A stretch of 64,000 bases of DNA from an uncultured Pseudomonadales bacterium (GCA_958296165.1 OY282447.1:3819154-3883153), one strand, 5' to 3'; counted from the first letter of the stretch, positions 16,766 to 26,892 are shown. Notes: generated by a model from the sequence alone, not told the origin. Translations and numbers: made by a program.

Positions 16766-17500
16766 CTACATTGCGGCCAGCCGAGTGCTGAGAAAGTCGA
16801 AGGCGTGGGCCACTTCTTCCGCCGGCACTTCAGGGTGCAAGCCCGGATTTGCGTGCAGGCGCTTGTCTGTGCTCGCGATCGCGTCGAACAGCGTGAGGTA
16901 GCCGTCGCGCGGAAATAGCTCGTCTTCCAGCTGCATCAGGAACAAGACCGGACAGACGATCCGCCTAGCGTCCGCCAGCACACGTTCGGCGAACGGCTTG
17001 CCGGCCTTTGTGGTGCCAAGCAGGCCAAGCACTGCCGCCTTCGCCGCTGGAAGCTGCGCAAGCAGCGGAATGCCGAACATCGAACCCATGGACAAGCCGA
17101 AGTAGGCGACGTCCGTGACTTGCGCGGCTTGCCGAGCCGTGGCCAGTGCAGCCTGCCAATCGGCCACCATGTCGTCGACGAAGGCGCTTCTCTTCATTTC
17201 ATTGCCTAGCGCCTCGCGCCCGCCCGGGCCGGCTTGGCGCAGGCCGTGAACGGGGCCGTCGATGGCGAGCGAATGGCAGCCGGCTTCATCCGCCAAGCGC
17301 CGCGCCAAGTGGCATATGGGCGCTTGATAGCGGTCGCCCGAAGCACCGTGGCCGAATAGCACCAGCGGGGCCGGGCCGGCGCCCGGAGACCACATAGCGC
17401 CGGTAATCGGCCGGCTTGTGCCCGGCCGACGAATCCTGAACTCGCGCACCGCCCGGCCGGTAGGATCAGCGGCCTCCCAGCAGCGCGCGCTGTCGCTCAT
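16766..17500 (-). CDS. Alpha/beta hydrolase (dienelactone hydrolase-like)
   Basis: 244 residues from ATG 17500, which overlaps the dioxygenase stop as ATGA. Alpha/beta-hydrolase hallmarks: LVLFGHGASG (oxyanion region), the nucleophile elbow FGLSMGSMFG (Ser), VLFLMQLEDELFP (acid strand) and a late His (HPEVPAEEVAHAFDF). Likely cytoplasmic ester, lactone or thioester hydrolysis. Third gene of an operon with the aldolase and the PhyH dioxygenase, so it may act on the same compound. Confidence 0.78.
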   Translation of the reverse strand: MSDSARCWEAADPTGRAVREFRIRRPGTSRPITGAMWSPGAGPAPLVLFGHGASGDRYQAPICHLARRLADEAGCHSLAIDGPVHGLRQAGPGGREALGNEMKRSAFVDDMVADWQAALATARQAAQVTDVAYFGLSMGSMFGIPLLAQLPAAKAAVLGLLGTTKAGKPFAERVLADARRIVCPVLFLMQLEDELFPRDGYLTLFDAIASTDKRLHANPGLHPEVPAEEVAHAFDFLSTRLAAM

Positions 17501-18390
17501 GCGAACGGGTCCGTTCCCGTGCGCATGAACGGCGCTACGCGGTCCGGGTGGTCGTTGTGCTCCTTGTAGGGATAGAGGTGGTTGTTGCCGAGAATGGTGG
17601 CGAGCTCCGGATGCTTCTCCACTAGAGCCGGGTCGAGCGGCGCGTCCTGCCACATGTTGATGGGCCGCATGTGCATGCGCATGTACACCTGCACCAAGGT
17701 GATGCGCAAGCCGGGATTCGAGCGCGGCGTGGAGCCGTGCCAAGTGGCGCCGTGCCACACTGCCAACGAGCCGGCTTGCGCCTTCAACGTAACCGTCTTG
17801 AATGGGCAATCGGCGAGCTTCTGCTCGTGCGGCAGCGTCGCGCGGCCGTAGCGGTGGCTGCCGGGCACGAAGACCGTGGGGCCGTCCTCCGGCCCCGCAT
17901 AGTCCGTACACAGCCACGAAAGATTCGCCACATGCGCGATGTGGCCGCCGCCGGGCGGGATGCCATGCGCGTCGCTGTGCAAGCTGAGGTCGTGCGAGGT
18001 GCGCGGCTTGATGATCCATGTGTGGCCGGCCAGGATGGCGCTGCGGCCTAGCAGCCAACGAGCGATGGCGAGCGCAGCCGGATTGGTGGCCGCTTCCGCA
18101 AACACCGGGTCTTCCTGCAGCAAGTACCAGGAGTTCTTGAACAGGCCTTCGCCCTTCGCTTCGGAGGTGTGGTAGTCGCCGATCTCGATGCCGTTGCGCT
18201 GCTCGCAGGCGCGGATGATGGCGCCGCGCAGGCGCTTCACGAAATCTTCGGAAACGCCCATCGTCTCGGGCGGGATGAGAGTTACTCCGTAGGCATCGAG
18301 TTCCAAGGCGTGCTTGACGAGATCGTGCTTGTCCAGCTCCTGCATCACCGCGTCCGTATCCGGGCAGGCGCCGAGTTCGGCAATGTTCAT
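17497..18390 (-). CDS. Phytanoyl-CoA dioxygenase family protein
   Basis: 297 residues from ATG 18390, preceded by AGAGGAA at good spacing. Fe(II)/2-oxoglutarate dioxygenase motif: HSDAHG (HxD) near the middle, and the distal His and Arg in WHGATWHGSTPRSNPGLRIT. PhyH enzymes hydroxylate lipids, acyl-CoAs or small metabolites. 57 bp after the aldolase gene and overlapping the hydrolase gene, so one transcript. The plus-strand protein at 26893 shares the WHGATWHG motif and is a distant paralogue. Confidence 0.85.
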   Translation of the reverse strand: MNIAELGACPDTDAVMQELDKHDLVKHALELDAYGVTLIPPETMGVSEDFVKRLRGAIIRACEQRNGIEIGDYHTSEAKGEGLFKNSWYLLQEDPVFAEAATNPAALAIARWLLGRSAILAGHTWIIKPRTSHDLSLHSDAHGIPPGGGHIAHVANLSWLCTDYAGPEDGPTVFVPGSHRYGRATLPHEQKLADCPFKTVTLKAQAGSLAVWHGATWHGSTPRSNPGLRITLVQVYMRMHMRPINMWQDAPLDPALVEKHPELATILGNNHLYPYKEHNDHPDRVAPFMRTGTDPFA

Positions 18391-18447
18391 CTGTTGGTTC
18401 CTCTTTCTAACCTGGTTGACTGGCCAACTGATGTCGGCCACCGCGCG

Positions 18448-19194
18448 TCATCTAACGCTGGCGAGACCGTTGCGAATGCCTTCCGTCGCCCACCCCGCCC
18501 AACGTAGCGTAAAGAATCGGAAGCCTTTTTCCACTAGCACGGCGGGCTCGATGCCTGGCGGCACGAAGAACATCCCGGCGGCAACGCCGGCCTTTTGGCA
18601 GGCGGCGCCGATCTTGTCGAGCGCGGCGTGGTATTTCGGGTTGGTGTAGTCGAGCGGCACATCGATGTTGATGGAAAGATCCGAAGGGCCCACCAGCAGC
18701 ACGTCGATGCCGGCAACGGCGAGAATGTCGTCGATGGCGTCTAGCGCTTCCTGGGTCTCGATCATCGGCACGATCAACAGTTGTTCGTTCACCGCATCCA
18801 TGTACTCGCGGTAGCTCTTGAACTCGCCCCACTCGCCCCGCATGCCGGCCGAGCTGCGCACGCCTTCGAACGGATACCTGCACCACTTCACCATGTCGGT
18901 GGCTTCGGCGGGCGTGTTCACCATTGGCACTACGATGCCCTTGGCGCCGATGTCCAGCGCGTAGCAGATCTGGTCTGGCCGGAGATCGCCGACGCGCACG
19001 ATCGGCGCTGCGCTGGTGCCGCGCGTGCCGGCGACGGCGCGCGCCAAGCCTTTGATGTCGTCCGTCGAGTGCTGTGTATCGAAGAGCAGAAAATCGAAAC
19101 CGGAGTTGGCTAGGAAGCGGCTGTCGCCGGCCGCGCTGGAGGTGGTGCCGATGGCGGTCTTGCCGGCTTTGAGCAAGTCCTTGACGTGGTTCAT
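18448..19194 (-). CDS. HpcH/HpaI family aldolase
   Basis: 248 residues from ATG 19194. Class II pyruvate-aldolase signatures: FDTQHS near the N-terminus, GAKGIVVPMVNTPAEA, VPMIETQEAL (metal-binding Glu) and LLVGPSDLS. The family cleaves 2-keto-4-hydroxy acids to pyruvate or glyoxylate plus an aldehyde. First gene of the aldolase-dioxygenase-hydrolase operon. Substrate not determinable; HpaI-type keto-acid breakdown is the best guess. Confidence 0.87.
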   Translation of the reverse strand: MNHVKDLLKAGKTAIGTTSSAAGDSRFLANSGFDFLLFDTQHSTDDIKGLARAVAGTRGTSAAPIVRVGDLRPDQICYALDIGAKGIVVPMVNTPAEATDMVKWCRYPFEGVRSSAGMRGEWGEFKSYREYMDAVNEQLLIVPMIETQEALDAIDDILAVAGIDVLLVGPSDLSINIDVPLDYTNPKYHAALDKIGAACQKAGVAAGMFFVPPGIEPAVLVEKGFRFFTLRWAGWATEGIRNGLASVR

Positions 19195-19326
19195 TCGTGG
19201 ACCCTTAGGTGGAGTAGGTGGTAGGTGAGTGGGCGGAACAAGCCGCACAACATAAGCGCAATCGCTCGAAAGTGCCAGCGCAGCGCTGGTGGCCAGCCGG
19301 TGTCGTACACTGCTCGAAGGCGACGA

Positions 19327-19869
19327 TCAGAGCGATTCTGGTGGATTTGGCGGCAGCGCGTAGATGCCGGAGAGCTGGCGAAACGCGCCGTCGCAGTCCA
19401 TGCCGCGGCCGACTAGGAACTCGTTCGGCGCTTCGAGAGCCACGTAGTCCACCTGACCAGGCGCACTCGGAACGGCCTTGCGCACCAGCACGGCGGTGAG
19501 CACTTGCGATGCGCCTCGAGCGGCCACGGCATCCCGCACCGCACAAAGCGTCACGCCTTCGTCGAATACGTCGTCTACTAGCAGTACGGTGCGTCCTGCC
19601 ACTGGTCGCTCCAAGGCGCGCAGGAAGCGCAGGTCGCCGCCGGCGACGCCACGGTAGCGAGCCGCGTGGACGTAGTCGAGCTCCAGATCGAAATAGAACC
19701 GTCGCAGTAAATCGCCGGTGAACGGCAATCCGCCGGTCATCACGCACACGACGATGGGCTTGGCGTCCCACAGCCGCACCGCCATTTGCACCGCGACGCG
19801 ATCCACCGCGGCATCCACTTCGGCCGCCGAGTACAAGCAGCGTGTACCGTCCGGCAGCGACTGCCCCAT
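19327..19869 (-). CDS. hpt: Hypoxanthine-guanine phosphoribosyltransferase-like
   Basis: 180 residues from ATG 19869, sharing one base with the channel gene's stop (TGATG). The PRPP-binding loop is clear: VLLVDDVFDEGVTL. CVMTGGLPFTGDLLRRF matches the N-terminal phosphate loop, and LEAPNEFLVGRGMDCDGAFR the C-terminal base-binding part. It salvages purine bases with PRPP. Coupling to an MscS-type channel is unusual; guanine versus hypoxanthine preference cannot be told. Confidence 0.85.
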   Translation of the reverse strand: MGQSLPDGTRCLYSAAEVDAAVDRVAVQMAVRLWDAKPIVVCVMTGGLPFTGDLLRRFYFDLELDYVHAARYRGVAGGDLRFLRALERPVAGRTVLLVDDVFDEGVTLCAVRDAVAARGASQVLTAVLVRKAVPSAPGQVDYVALEAPNEFLVGRGMDCDGAFRQLSGIYALPPNPPESL

Positions 19870-20960
19870 CAGGCGTTTGGCTCTGCGGCCGGAGGCGTGA
19901 GATGCAGCGTGCGAGTTGGGAAGGCGATCTCGGCGCCATGCTCTGCAACGATGGAGGCGATCTTGAACAGCACGTCTTCTTTCACCGCATGGAACTCCGT
20001 CCAAACCGTGGTCTTGGTGAACGTGTATACCATCACGTCCAGCGACGACTCGCCGAAGTTGAGGAAGTTCACCATCAGCGTGCGGCGGGTGTCGATCTGC
20101 GGGTGATCGAGCAGCATGGCGCGAACGTCGTCGATGATCGGGCGCAGCGTGGCGAGATCGTCGTAGCGCACGCCGATGATCTCGTAGATGCGACGGTTGC
20201 GCATCCGCGAAGGATTCTCCACGGTGAGCGTTGAGAACACCGCATTGGGCACGTAGAGCGGGCGCTGGTCGAACGTGCGGATGCGCGTCATGCGCCAGCC
20301 GATGTCCTCCACCGTGCCTTCGATGTCCCGGTCGCTGGAGCGGATCCAGTCGCCCACCGCGAACGGCCTGTCGAAGAAGATCATCAAGGTGCCGAAGAAG
20401 TTGGCCAGCATGTCGCGGGCGGCGAAGCCCACGGCCAGGCCGCCGAGGCCGCCGAACGCCAACACGCCGGCAATGGAAAAGCCGAGCGAGTGCAGCACGA
20501 GCAGCAGGGCCGTGACGATCACCGACGCCCGCAACAGCTTGTTGATGACCGCGGCAGTGGACTGGTCGACTTCCTTGCGGCCGTACTCGGCGTCCGCGAG
20601 GTGCTGTTCGATGAAGGAGATGAAGCGGAGCGCGGCCCAGGCGAGCAGGGCGATGGCGGCGACGTCGCGGGCCGGATCGACTAGCGTGAATATCTCGGCC
20701 TCTGAACCGCGCCCGGCAACTTGCGCGGCAAAGAGGATGCCGAACGACCAGATCGCCCAGCCGACCGGCTTGCGCAGCGCCGCTAGCACGGCGTCGTCGT
20801 AGAGATTGGCGGTGTCTGCGAACCGCTTCGCCAAACGGTCGAAGGCGAGCTTGGCGGCCAAGCGCAGCAGCGCGCTCGCCAGCACTATGGCAAAGACGGA
20901 CAGTGCTCGTGCGCCCGCCAGTTCTTCCACTATGTTGCCGACGGCGAGGAACTCATTCAC
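19869..20960 (-). CDS. MscS-family mechanosensitive channel
   Basis: 363 residues from GTG 20960. Hydrophobic segments fill the N-terminal ~170 residues. The pore helix is Gly/Ala-rich (GVLAFGGLGGLAVGFAARDM, then LANFFG), followed by the MscS beta domain (FFDRPFAVGDWI; EGTVEDIGWRMTRIRTFDQR; VPNAVFSTLTVENPSRM). It relieves osmotic stress or carries small solutes. Likely starts an operon with the phosphoribosyltransferase. It diverges from lexA with about 140 bp between, which holds the lexA operators. Confidence 0.87.
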   Translation of the reverse strand: MNEFLAVGNIVEELAGARALSVFAIVLASALLRLAAKLAFDRLAKRFADTANLYDDAVLAALRKPVGWAIWSFGILFAAQVAGRGSEAEIFTLVDPARDVAAIALLAWAALRFISFIEQHLADAEYGRKEVDQSTAAVINKLLRASVIVTALLLVLHSLGFSIAGVLAFGGLGGLAVGFAARDMLANFFGTLMIFFDRPFAVGDWIRSSDRDIEGTVEDIGWRMTRIRTFDQRPLYVPNAVFSTLTVENPSRMRNRRIYEIIGVRYDDLATLRPIIDDVRAMLLDHPQIDTRRTLMVNFLNFGESSLDVMVYTFTKTTVWTEFHAVKEDVLFKIASIVAEHGAEIAFPTRTLHLTPPAAEPNA

Positions 20961-21060
20961 GCCTGCCACTCTCCCGCGTCGCTCGCGCCACCCGCGTCGC
21001 CCGCGCCACTGCTTCGCACGCCAAGCATACGAAAAAAAGCCCCTTCCCATCTGCTAGGCG

Positions 21061-21096
21061 CTGTATATAATCGCAGCCATCTGGATGCATTCACAG
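21061..21096 (+). promoter_or_regulatory. Tandem SOS boxes (LexA operators) of lexA
   Basis: Box 1, CTGTATATAATCGCAG (21061-21076), and box 2, CTGGATGCATTCACAG (21081-21096), both fit CTG-N10-CAG, with starts 20 bp apart as in gammaproteobacterial lexA promoters. TATAAT (21066-21071) inside box 1 is a plausible -10. The start codon is 8 bases after box 2, so LexA should repress its own gene. Confidence 0.85.
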
Positions 21097-21103
21097 GCAA
21101 CGC

Positions 21104-21703
21104 ATGGAAAAGCTCACCAACCGTCAAGCGCAAGTGCTCGATTTCATCAAGTACCACATCGCCGACAGCGGCTATCCGCCCACCCGGGCAGACATCGCCA
21201 AAGAGCTCGGCTTCAGATCTCCCAATGCCGCCGAAGAGCACCTCAAGGCGCTTGCCCGCAAGGGGGCCATCAAGATGGTGCCCGGCACCTCGCGCGGCAT
21301 CCGCTTGAAGGAGGAGATGGGCCTGCCGGTGGTAGGGCGCGTCGCCGCCGGAGACCCGATCCTCGCGGCGGAGAACATTGAGGAAACTTGGCAGGTGCCA
21401 ACCGACCTGTTCCAGCCCGTGGCGCACTTCCTGCTGCGCGTGCGCGGAGACAGCATGATCGACGCTGGCATATTGGACGGCGATCTGCTGGCGGTCCACA
21501 AGACGCAAGAGGCGCGCAGCGGCGAGATCGTCGTGGCGCGGATCGAGGACGACGTTACGGTCAAGCGCATGGGGCGCAAGTCGCGCAACACGCTCACTCT
21601 GCTGCCGGAGAACGTACACTACGATCCCATTGAAGTGGATTTGCGCCGCCAGCAATTCGCGATCGAGGGCTTGAGCGTAGGCGTTATCCGCCGCAGTCTG
21701 TAG
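21104..21703 (+). CDS. lexA: LexA repressor
   Basis: 199 residues, full family length. N-terminal winged HTH ([40 protein letters not shown]). C-terminal S24 autoprotease: cleavage bond Ala82-Gly83 in VGRVAAGDP, catalytic Ser117 (GDSM) and Lys154 (VTVKR). On RecA-ssDNA activation it cuts itself and derepresses DNA-repair genes. The two SOS boxes just upstream support autoregulation. It converges with the iorAB operon (17-bp gap). Confidence 0.97.
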   Translation: MEKLTNRQAQVLDFIKYHIADSGYPPTRADIAKELGFRSPNAAEEHLKALARKGAIKMVPGTSRGIRLKEEMGLPVVGRVAAGDPILAAENIEETWQVPTDLFQPVAHFLLRVRGDSMIDAGILDGDLLAVHKTQEARSGEIVVARIEDDVTVKRMGRKSRNTLTLLPENVHYDPIEVDLRRQQFAIEGLSVGVIRRSL

Positions 21704-21720
21704 CGGCTTGGCCCGCCGCG

Positions 21721-23940
21721 CTAGGCCAAATCCTGCCGCGGCGTACCCAAATCGTGCTTCGACAGCGGCAGTTCGCGGATGCGCCGCCCGGTGGCAGCGA
21801 AGACGGCGTTGGCAAGAGCAGGAGCAAGCGGCGGCGTGCCCGGTTCCCCGGCGCCGCCGAGCGGGCCGCCGCCGTTGACGATCACGGTGTCGATCAGCGG
21901 CATCTGGTCGATGCGCAGCACGGGGTAGTCGTGGTAGTTGCTTTGCCGCACGCGGCCGCGCTCGATGCTGATTTCGCCGAACAGCGCCGCGCTCAGGGCG
22001 TACACGATGCCGCTCTCCATCTGCGCCACTAGGCCGTCCGGGTTCACGGCGAAGCCCGCGTCCACTGCGCAGACGACGCGCTCCACCGTTGCCTGGCCGG
22101 CAACGATGGCCACATCCACCACCTGCGCGACGATGGTGCCGAAGGAGTCCTGCAGGGCGATGCCACGCCCGCGCCCTGCGCCCATCGCGGTGCCCCAGTC
22201 GCCGGCTTTCGCAGCGGCGTCCAGCACTTGGCGGTGGCGCGGCGCGTGGGCGAGCAAGTCGCGCCGGAACTGGTAGGGGTCTTTGCCCGCGGCGTGGGCC
22301 ACTTCGTCCACGAACGATTCCGTGAAAAAACCGTGCTGCGAGTGGTCCACGCTGCGCCAGAAGCCAAACGGCACGTGGGTAGGGCTGGCAGCGTGCTCGA
22401 TGCGCCGATTGGCGATGGCGTAGGGGATGTGCGGGGCTGGCGCGGGTTCGTGCTTGTCCACGTAGAGGTTGTGCCACGCCACGGGTGTGCCGTCGGGGTC
22501 GATGCCGGCGCGGAAGCGGCTGAGGCTGGCTGGCCGGTAGCGGTCTTGCGCGATGTCCTCTTCGCGGGACCAAATCAGCTTCACCGGCGCGCCGGCAAGC
22601 GCTGCGATACGCGCCGCTTGCACGCCGTAGTCGTGGTAGGCGCGGCGCCCAAAGCCGCCGCCCAGATAGCCGTTGTGGACGCGAACTGCGGCCGGTTCCA
22701 AGTCCAGCGCCTCGGCTATTGCGGCGCGCAGCCCCAGTGGATTCTGTGTGCCGGTCCAAACGTCGCAAACGCCGTCGCGCACCCAGGCGGTGCAGTTCAT
22801 GGGTTCCATCGTCGCGTGGGCCAGATAGGGCACGCGGTATTCTGCCTCGAGGCGCAGCGCTGCGTCGGCCATGGCCGCATCCACGTCGCCGACGTCCACT
22901 TCCACATCGCCGCCTTCCACATCGGCTTGGCTCAAGTCGCGGGCGAACTGCGCGAATATGTCGGCTTGGCTGGCGCCTCCCCAAGCGCCGCTCGCCCACT
23001 CGACATCGAGCGCCTGCAAGCCTCTGCTGGCGTGCCAGTAGCCGTCTGCCACGACTGCCACGGCATCGCCGAGATCGATCACTTTCGTCACGCCCGGCAT
23101 CGCCAAGGCCGCCGCATCGTCCACCGAGGCCACCGTGCCGCCGAACACGGGCGAGCTACGCACCGTTGCTACCAGCATGCCGTCCACTTGGGCGTCGATG
23201 CCAAACGCCGCTCGGCCGTCGACCTTGGGCGGCAGGTCCAGGCGCGCTGCCGAGGTGCCCATCAGGCGGAAATCGGCCGGGCTCTTCAATGGCGGTTTCG
23301 CGGGCGGCGCGAACTGCGCCGCCACGGCGGCGAACTCGGCGTAAGGGGCGTCTTGGCCGCTGCCGGGGTGCGAGATGCGGCTGTCGCGCAGCACGAGCTC
23401 GCGCGCCGGTACCTGCCAAGCGGCAGCCGCCGCCTCGGCAAGCATCTGCCGCGCCGCGGCGCCTGCCACCCGCATGCCGTGCGTACCCGTGGCGCGCACG
23501 CTCATGGAGCCGCCGGTGATCTGCATGTCCATGGCCTGCATGATCTTTAAGAATGCGCCGTCCGCGCTGCCGACGAGAAACCGCGGCAGCTCCGTTTCGC
23601 CGAGCAGCAAGCCTTTGGCCAAGTTGTGATTGGCGTATTCCTCGTGCGCCGGCGCTTCCAGCACGTCCACGAGCCGCCAATCGGCGTCCAGTTCGTCCGC
23701 CAGCATCTGTGCGAGCGTCGAGTGCGCTCCTTGGCCCATCTCCGCGTGCGGCACGATGGCGGTGACGCGGTTGTTCGGCGCAATCTTCACCCACACGTTC
23801 AGCAGCGCTTCTTCGTCGTTCGCCACCAGGGCGCGCACTCTGGGCGCACGGTGGCCGGGTCGAATGGCCACGCCCACCACCAGAGTGGTGCCGGCCAGCA
23901 CGCCGGCCGTCAGCAGTCCCCGTCGCGTCCACTTATTCAT
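21721..23940 (-). CDS. iorB: Isoquinoline 1-oxidoreductase-like molybdenum subunit
   Basis: 739 residues from ATG 23940; the frame upstream lies inside iorA. A twin-arginine leader ([15 protein letters not shown]) indicates export of the folded holoenzyme to the periplasm. Xanthine-dehydrogenase-family molybdopterin features: [38 protein letters not shown] and a C-terminal [20 protein letters not shown] with the catalytic-type Glu. The N-terminal insertion pattern is that of IorB-type single-chain subunits. Works with the [2Fe-2S] subunit encoded upstream (8-bp overlap). Substrate, an N-heterocycle or aldehyde, is unknown. Confidence 0.85.
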   Translation of the reverse strand: MNKWTRRGLLTAGVLAGTTLVVGVAIRPGHRAPRVRALVANDEEALLNVWVKIAPNNRVTAIVPHAEMGQGAHSTLAQMLADELDADWRLVDVLEAPAHEEYANHNLAKGLLLGETELPRFLVGSADGAFLKIMQAMDMQITGGSMSVRATGTHGMRVAGAAARQMLAEAAAAAWQVPARELVLRDSRISHPGSGQDAPYAEFAAVAAQFAPPAKPPLKSPADFRLMGTSAARLDLPPKVDGRAAFGIDAQVDGMLVATVRSSPVFGGTVASVDDAAALAMPGVTKVIDLGDAVAVVADGYWHASRGLQALDVEWASGAWGGASQADIFAQFARDLSQADVEGGDVEVDVGDVDAAMADAALRLEAEYRVPYLAHATMEPMNCTAWVRDGVCDVWTGTQNPLGLRAAIAEALDLEPAAVRVHNGYLGGGFGRRAYHDYGVQAARIAALAGAPVKLIWSREEDIAQDRYRPASLSRFRAGIDPDGTPVAWHNLYVDKHEPAPAPHIPYAIANRRIEHAASPTHVPFGFWRSVDHSQHGFFTESFVDEVAHAAGKDPYQFRRDLLAHAPRHRQVLDAAAKAGDWGTAMGAGRGRGIALQDSFGTIVAQVVDVAIVAGQATVERVVCAVDAGFAVNPDGLVAQMESGIVYALSAALFGEISIERGRVRQSNYHDYPVLRIDQMPLIDTVIVNGGGPLGGAGEPGTPPLAPALANAVFAATGRRIRELPLSKHDLGTPRQDLA

Positions 23941-24409
23941 GGTCAACGCTCGGCTCGCTGCTCTTGGCGGCCCGCTTGATGGCGCGTCGAATGCGCGCAT
24001 ACATGCCGCAGCGGCAGATGTTGCCGCGCATGGCGGCGTTGATGTCGGCGTCGTTGGGGGCAGGATTGCTGGCCAGCAAGGCCGCCGCTGCCATGATCTG
24101 GCCGGATTGGCAGTAGCCGCATTGCGGCACCTGCTCTTCGATCCAGGCTTGCTGCACCGCGTGCAGTGCGCCATCCGAGGCGAGGCCCTCGATGGTGGTG
24201 ACGGTGCGCCCAACGGCCACCGAGAGCGGGGTGGTGCAAGATCGAATCGGTGCGCCGTCGAGATGCACGGTGCAGGCGCCGCACTGGGCGATGCCGCAGC
24301 CGAACTTCGTGCCCGTGAGGCCCATGTTCTCGCGGATGGCCCACAGCAAGGGCATCGCCGGATCCGCGTCTATGCGCTGCGGCTTGCCGTTGATGTTGAG
24401 TTCTATCAT
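23933..24409 (-). CDS. iorA: [2Fe-2S] subunit of isoquinoline oxidoreductase type
   Basis: 158 residues. Two iron-sulfur motifs: plant-ferredoxin type CGIAQCGAC with a later Cys (RSCTTP), and the helical-domain CGYCQSGQ with ICRCGMY. It passes electrons from the molybdenum subunit to a carrier. ATG 24409 overlaps the stop of the dehydrogenase gene by ATGA. It has no Tat signal of its own, so it would be co-exported with IorB. Confidence 0.9.
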   Translation of the reverse strand: MIELNINGKPQRIDADPAMPLLWAIRENMGLTGTKFGCGIAQCGACTVHLDGAPIRSCTTPLSVAVGRTVTTIEGLASDGALHAVQQAWIEEQVPQCGYCQSGQIMAAAALLASNPAPNDADINAAMRGNICRCGMYARIRRAIKRAAKSSEPSVDHE

Positions 24410-25236
24410 GTATCTGCTCCGCCTAGCGCGGCAAGCACGGCATCGATGTCCGCGCCGCCTGGGATGTCTTTCAAGTCCGCCATTCTGGCGTAGAGCTCAG
24501 CCGCTGCAAGGTGGAAGCCGGCTGGCAGTTCGGCGGCGGCGAACGTGGCGGCGATCTCGCGCATCTCGCCGGCAAATCGCCACGCCTTGGAACTGGTGGA
24601 TTTCGCCGCGGCGTTGCTGCGCGCGGCCAAGCCAGGTTGCGAGATGTCCCACTCGGCGAGCAAGTCGGCGCTGACGCCGTTGTGCTCGGCCAGCGCCCGA
24701 ATGCCAAGCAACAGCGCCGACGAGCCCTTGGTGAAGGCGGCGTAGCACATCTTCAACGCCGAAGCCGCGCCGCTGCCGCCAGCGATGGCGCGAGCGTCTA
24801 CCAGCGAACCGGCGAACAGCGCCGCAACGTCGGCGGCAGCGGCGCCAGACAAGTAGAAGCGCATGGCGCCTTCTCGCCACGCCGGCGGGCCGATGATGCC
24901 GCCGTCTACGTAACGTTCGCCGAACAACCTCTCTATCTTCACTGCCGTGGCCGGAGCGACTGCATTGCCGTCCAGATAGAGGCCAGCGAAGCCCGTCTCT
25001 CGAACGGCCTGCGCGACCTCGAAGGCTGCTTCCGGCGGACACACGGAGATCGCAAGCTCAGTGCCTTGGAGACCTTTCTCCAGCGTGGCCGCCGGCCTCA
25101 ATCCGGCGTTTTCGGCGCGCGTTCGCGTTTCTTCGCTGCGGCCGGCGACGACCCACTGAACGGCGTGACCGTTGGCGACGAGAGCGGCGCCGACGGACGC
25201 TCCCATCGCGCCGGGATGGAGCAGCAGGATGTTCAC
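24406..25236 (-). CDS. NAD(P)-binding 6-phosphogluconate/DUF1932 family protein
   Basis: 276 residues, GTG 25236 overlapping the M20 gene stop. N-terminal Rossmann fold with [20 protein letters not shown], then [19 protein letters not shown]. The C-terminal helical part ([20 protein letters not shown]) matches the DUF1932 domain of 3-hydroxyisobutyrate-dehydrogenase-like enzymes. Probably an oxidoreductase or imine reductase. Tight coupling to an exported M20 amidase and an Ior-type hydroxylase suggests one pathway for an amide or N-heterocycle. Confidence 0.75.
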   Translation of the reverse strand: MNILLLHPGAMGASVGAALVANGHAVQWVVAGRSEETRTRAENAGLRPAATLEKGLQGTELAISVCPPEAAFEVAQAVRETGFAGLYLDGNAVAPATAVKIERLFGERYVDGGIIGPPAWREGAMRFYLSGAAAADVAALFAGSLVDARAIAGGSGAASALKMCYAAFTKGSSALLLGIRALAEHNGVSADLLAEWDISQPGLAARSNAAAKSTSSKAWRFAGEMREIAATFAAAELPAGFHLAAAELYARMADLKDIPGGADIDAVLAALGGADT

Positions 25237-26654
25237 AGCCGGTAATCGAGCGGCGGCGCTCGGTCTCCGAGCAGGGGCCGGTACTCGAAGTTCGCGCCGC
25301 GCCGCTTGTGGAACTCGGCCTTGGCCTTGGCGACGAGCTGCGGTTCTTGATAGAGCTGCTGCGCCGTGGCAGCGAGCACCTGCGCGGCCAACATCATGCC
25401 CTTGTGGCCGATGCTCATGCCGCCGGCGGCGACAGCCTGCCAGCTATGCCCGGGCGTGCCCGGCACCCATGTGGCGGTACCGAAGCCAGCGGTGGGCACA
25501 TGCCAGCTCACGTCGCCCACATCGGTGGAGCCCATCTTCTGGCGAAACTCGAACGGTGCGATTTGCTGCGCCGCCTCGAGCGGCCTCTTCTTGCCGATGA
25601 CCGTCTCGCGGATGGAATGCGCGAACTCTAGCTCGGCGCTGTCGTAGCGGACTCCGCCCAGCGCCGAGAGGTGCGCGTGGATGGCCGCGGCAAGCGCGTC
25701 GTTGCGCAGCAGCGGGTAGTTGCCGTGTATCACTTCGTACTCCATGCGGGTCTCAGTGCCGAGCGCGGCGCCCTCGGCGGCGGCGACCACGCGCTCGAAC
25801 AGTTCCTCGACCATCTCCGTGCGTGGATGGCGAACGTAGTAGTACACCTGTGCGAACTCCGGGACGATGTTCGGCGCCCGCCCGCCGTCCGTGATCACAT
25901 AGTGCATGCGTGCGCTGCTCGGCATGTGCTCGCGCATCAGATTGGTCATGTAGTTCATGGCTTCCACGCCATCGAGGGCAGAGCGACCGCGCGCCGGCGA
26001 GCCGGCCGCGTGGGCGGCGATGCCGTGGAAGCTAAAGCGTGCGGACTTGTTGCCGGTGCTGCTCTCCGGCGAAGCGACGTTGCGGTCGCTCGGATGCCAG
26101 TGCAGCACGATGTCTACGTCGTCGAACAAGCCCGCCCGCGTCATGTAGACCTTCCCGGAACCGCCTTCTTCGGCTGGCGTGCCGTAAACGCGCACGGTGC
26201 CGGATGTCCGCGTCGCCTCCAGCCAATCGCCGATGGCCGCAGCGGCCACGGCGGAAGCGCTGCCGAACAGGTGGTGGCCGCAGGCATGGCCTGCACCGTC
26301 CGCCACGAGCGGCTGGCGATGCGGCAGCGGCGCTTGCGAGAGGCCCGGCAAGGCGTCGAACTCGGCCAAGATGCCGATCACCGGAGCGCCGCGACCGCGG
26401 CTGGCGACGAACGCGGTGGGCAGTTCCGCCACGCCGTCTTCCACTTGAAAGCCATTGGCATCGAGATAGTCGCTCAAGCGCTGTGCGCTGCGCAGTTCCA
26501 GATAGCCGAGCTCGGCATAGTCGAACAGATCGGCGGCAAGCGCTATCGCCTGATCGCGGCGCTGGTCGACCTGCCGGACGATGCCCGGCGCACTGGTTGC
26601 CGGGGCCGCAGTCAGGGCGAGCAAGGCAGCGCAAGCGAGCAGGCGTGGATGCAT
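25233..26654 (-). CDS. Secreted M20 family amidohydrolase (AbgB-like)
   Basis: 473 residues from ATG 26654. Signal peptide MHPRLLACAALLALTAAPAT then Ala-Pro. Metal-dependent M20/AmhX-AbgB features: GILAEFDALPG, GHACGHHLFG (metal ligands Cys/His), GTPAEEGGSGKVYM (catalytic Glu), dimerisation segment FHGIAAHAAG and a late SWHVPTAGFG plus HSWQ. Family members cut aromatic amides such as p-aminobenzoyl-glutamate. First gene of the four-gene overlapping operon leading to iorAB. Confidence 0.85.
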   Translation of the reverse strand: MHPRLLACAALLALTAAPATSAPGIVRQVDQRRDQAIALAADLFDYAELGYLELRSAQRLSDYLDANGFQVEDGVAELPTAFVASRGRGAPVIGILAEFDALPGLSQAPLPHRQPLVADGAGHACGHHLFGSASAVAAAAIGDWLEATRTSGTVRVYGTPAEEGGSGKVYMTRAGLFDDVDIVLHWHPSDRNVASPESSTGNKSARFSFHGIAAHAAGSPARGRSALDGVEAMNYMTNLMREHMPSSARMHYVITDGGRAPNIVPEFAQVYYYVRHPRTEMVEELFERVVAAAEGAALGTETRMEYEVIHGNYPLLRNDALAAAIHAHLSALGGVRYDSAELEFAHSIRETVIGKKRPLEAAQQIAPFEFRQKMGSTDVGDVSWHVPTAGFGTATWVPGTPGHSWQAVAAGGMSIGHKGMMLAAQVLAATAQQLYQEPQLVAKAKAEFHKRRGANFEYRPLLGDRAPPLDYRL

Positions 26655-26892
26655 GGCGTTGGGCGCTGGCTGTGGCGCGTCCGCGAGAGTGCGGGCAGTG
26701 TACGCGGGCAGCCGGGCAGCGGCAATGTGGGCAGCGGTCTTGTGCTCCAAAGCGTCGGTCGCCGGAACGGAACGGATTGCGTTCCCTCCACGAGAGCATG
26801 TTCCACAAGGGCGCCGGCGAAGGCCCGCCGACGTATACTGGCAAGCGCGACATCACGCGCTTTAGTGTCGCCCACGGATGCTTGAGGAACAT

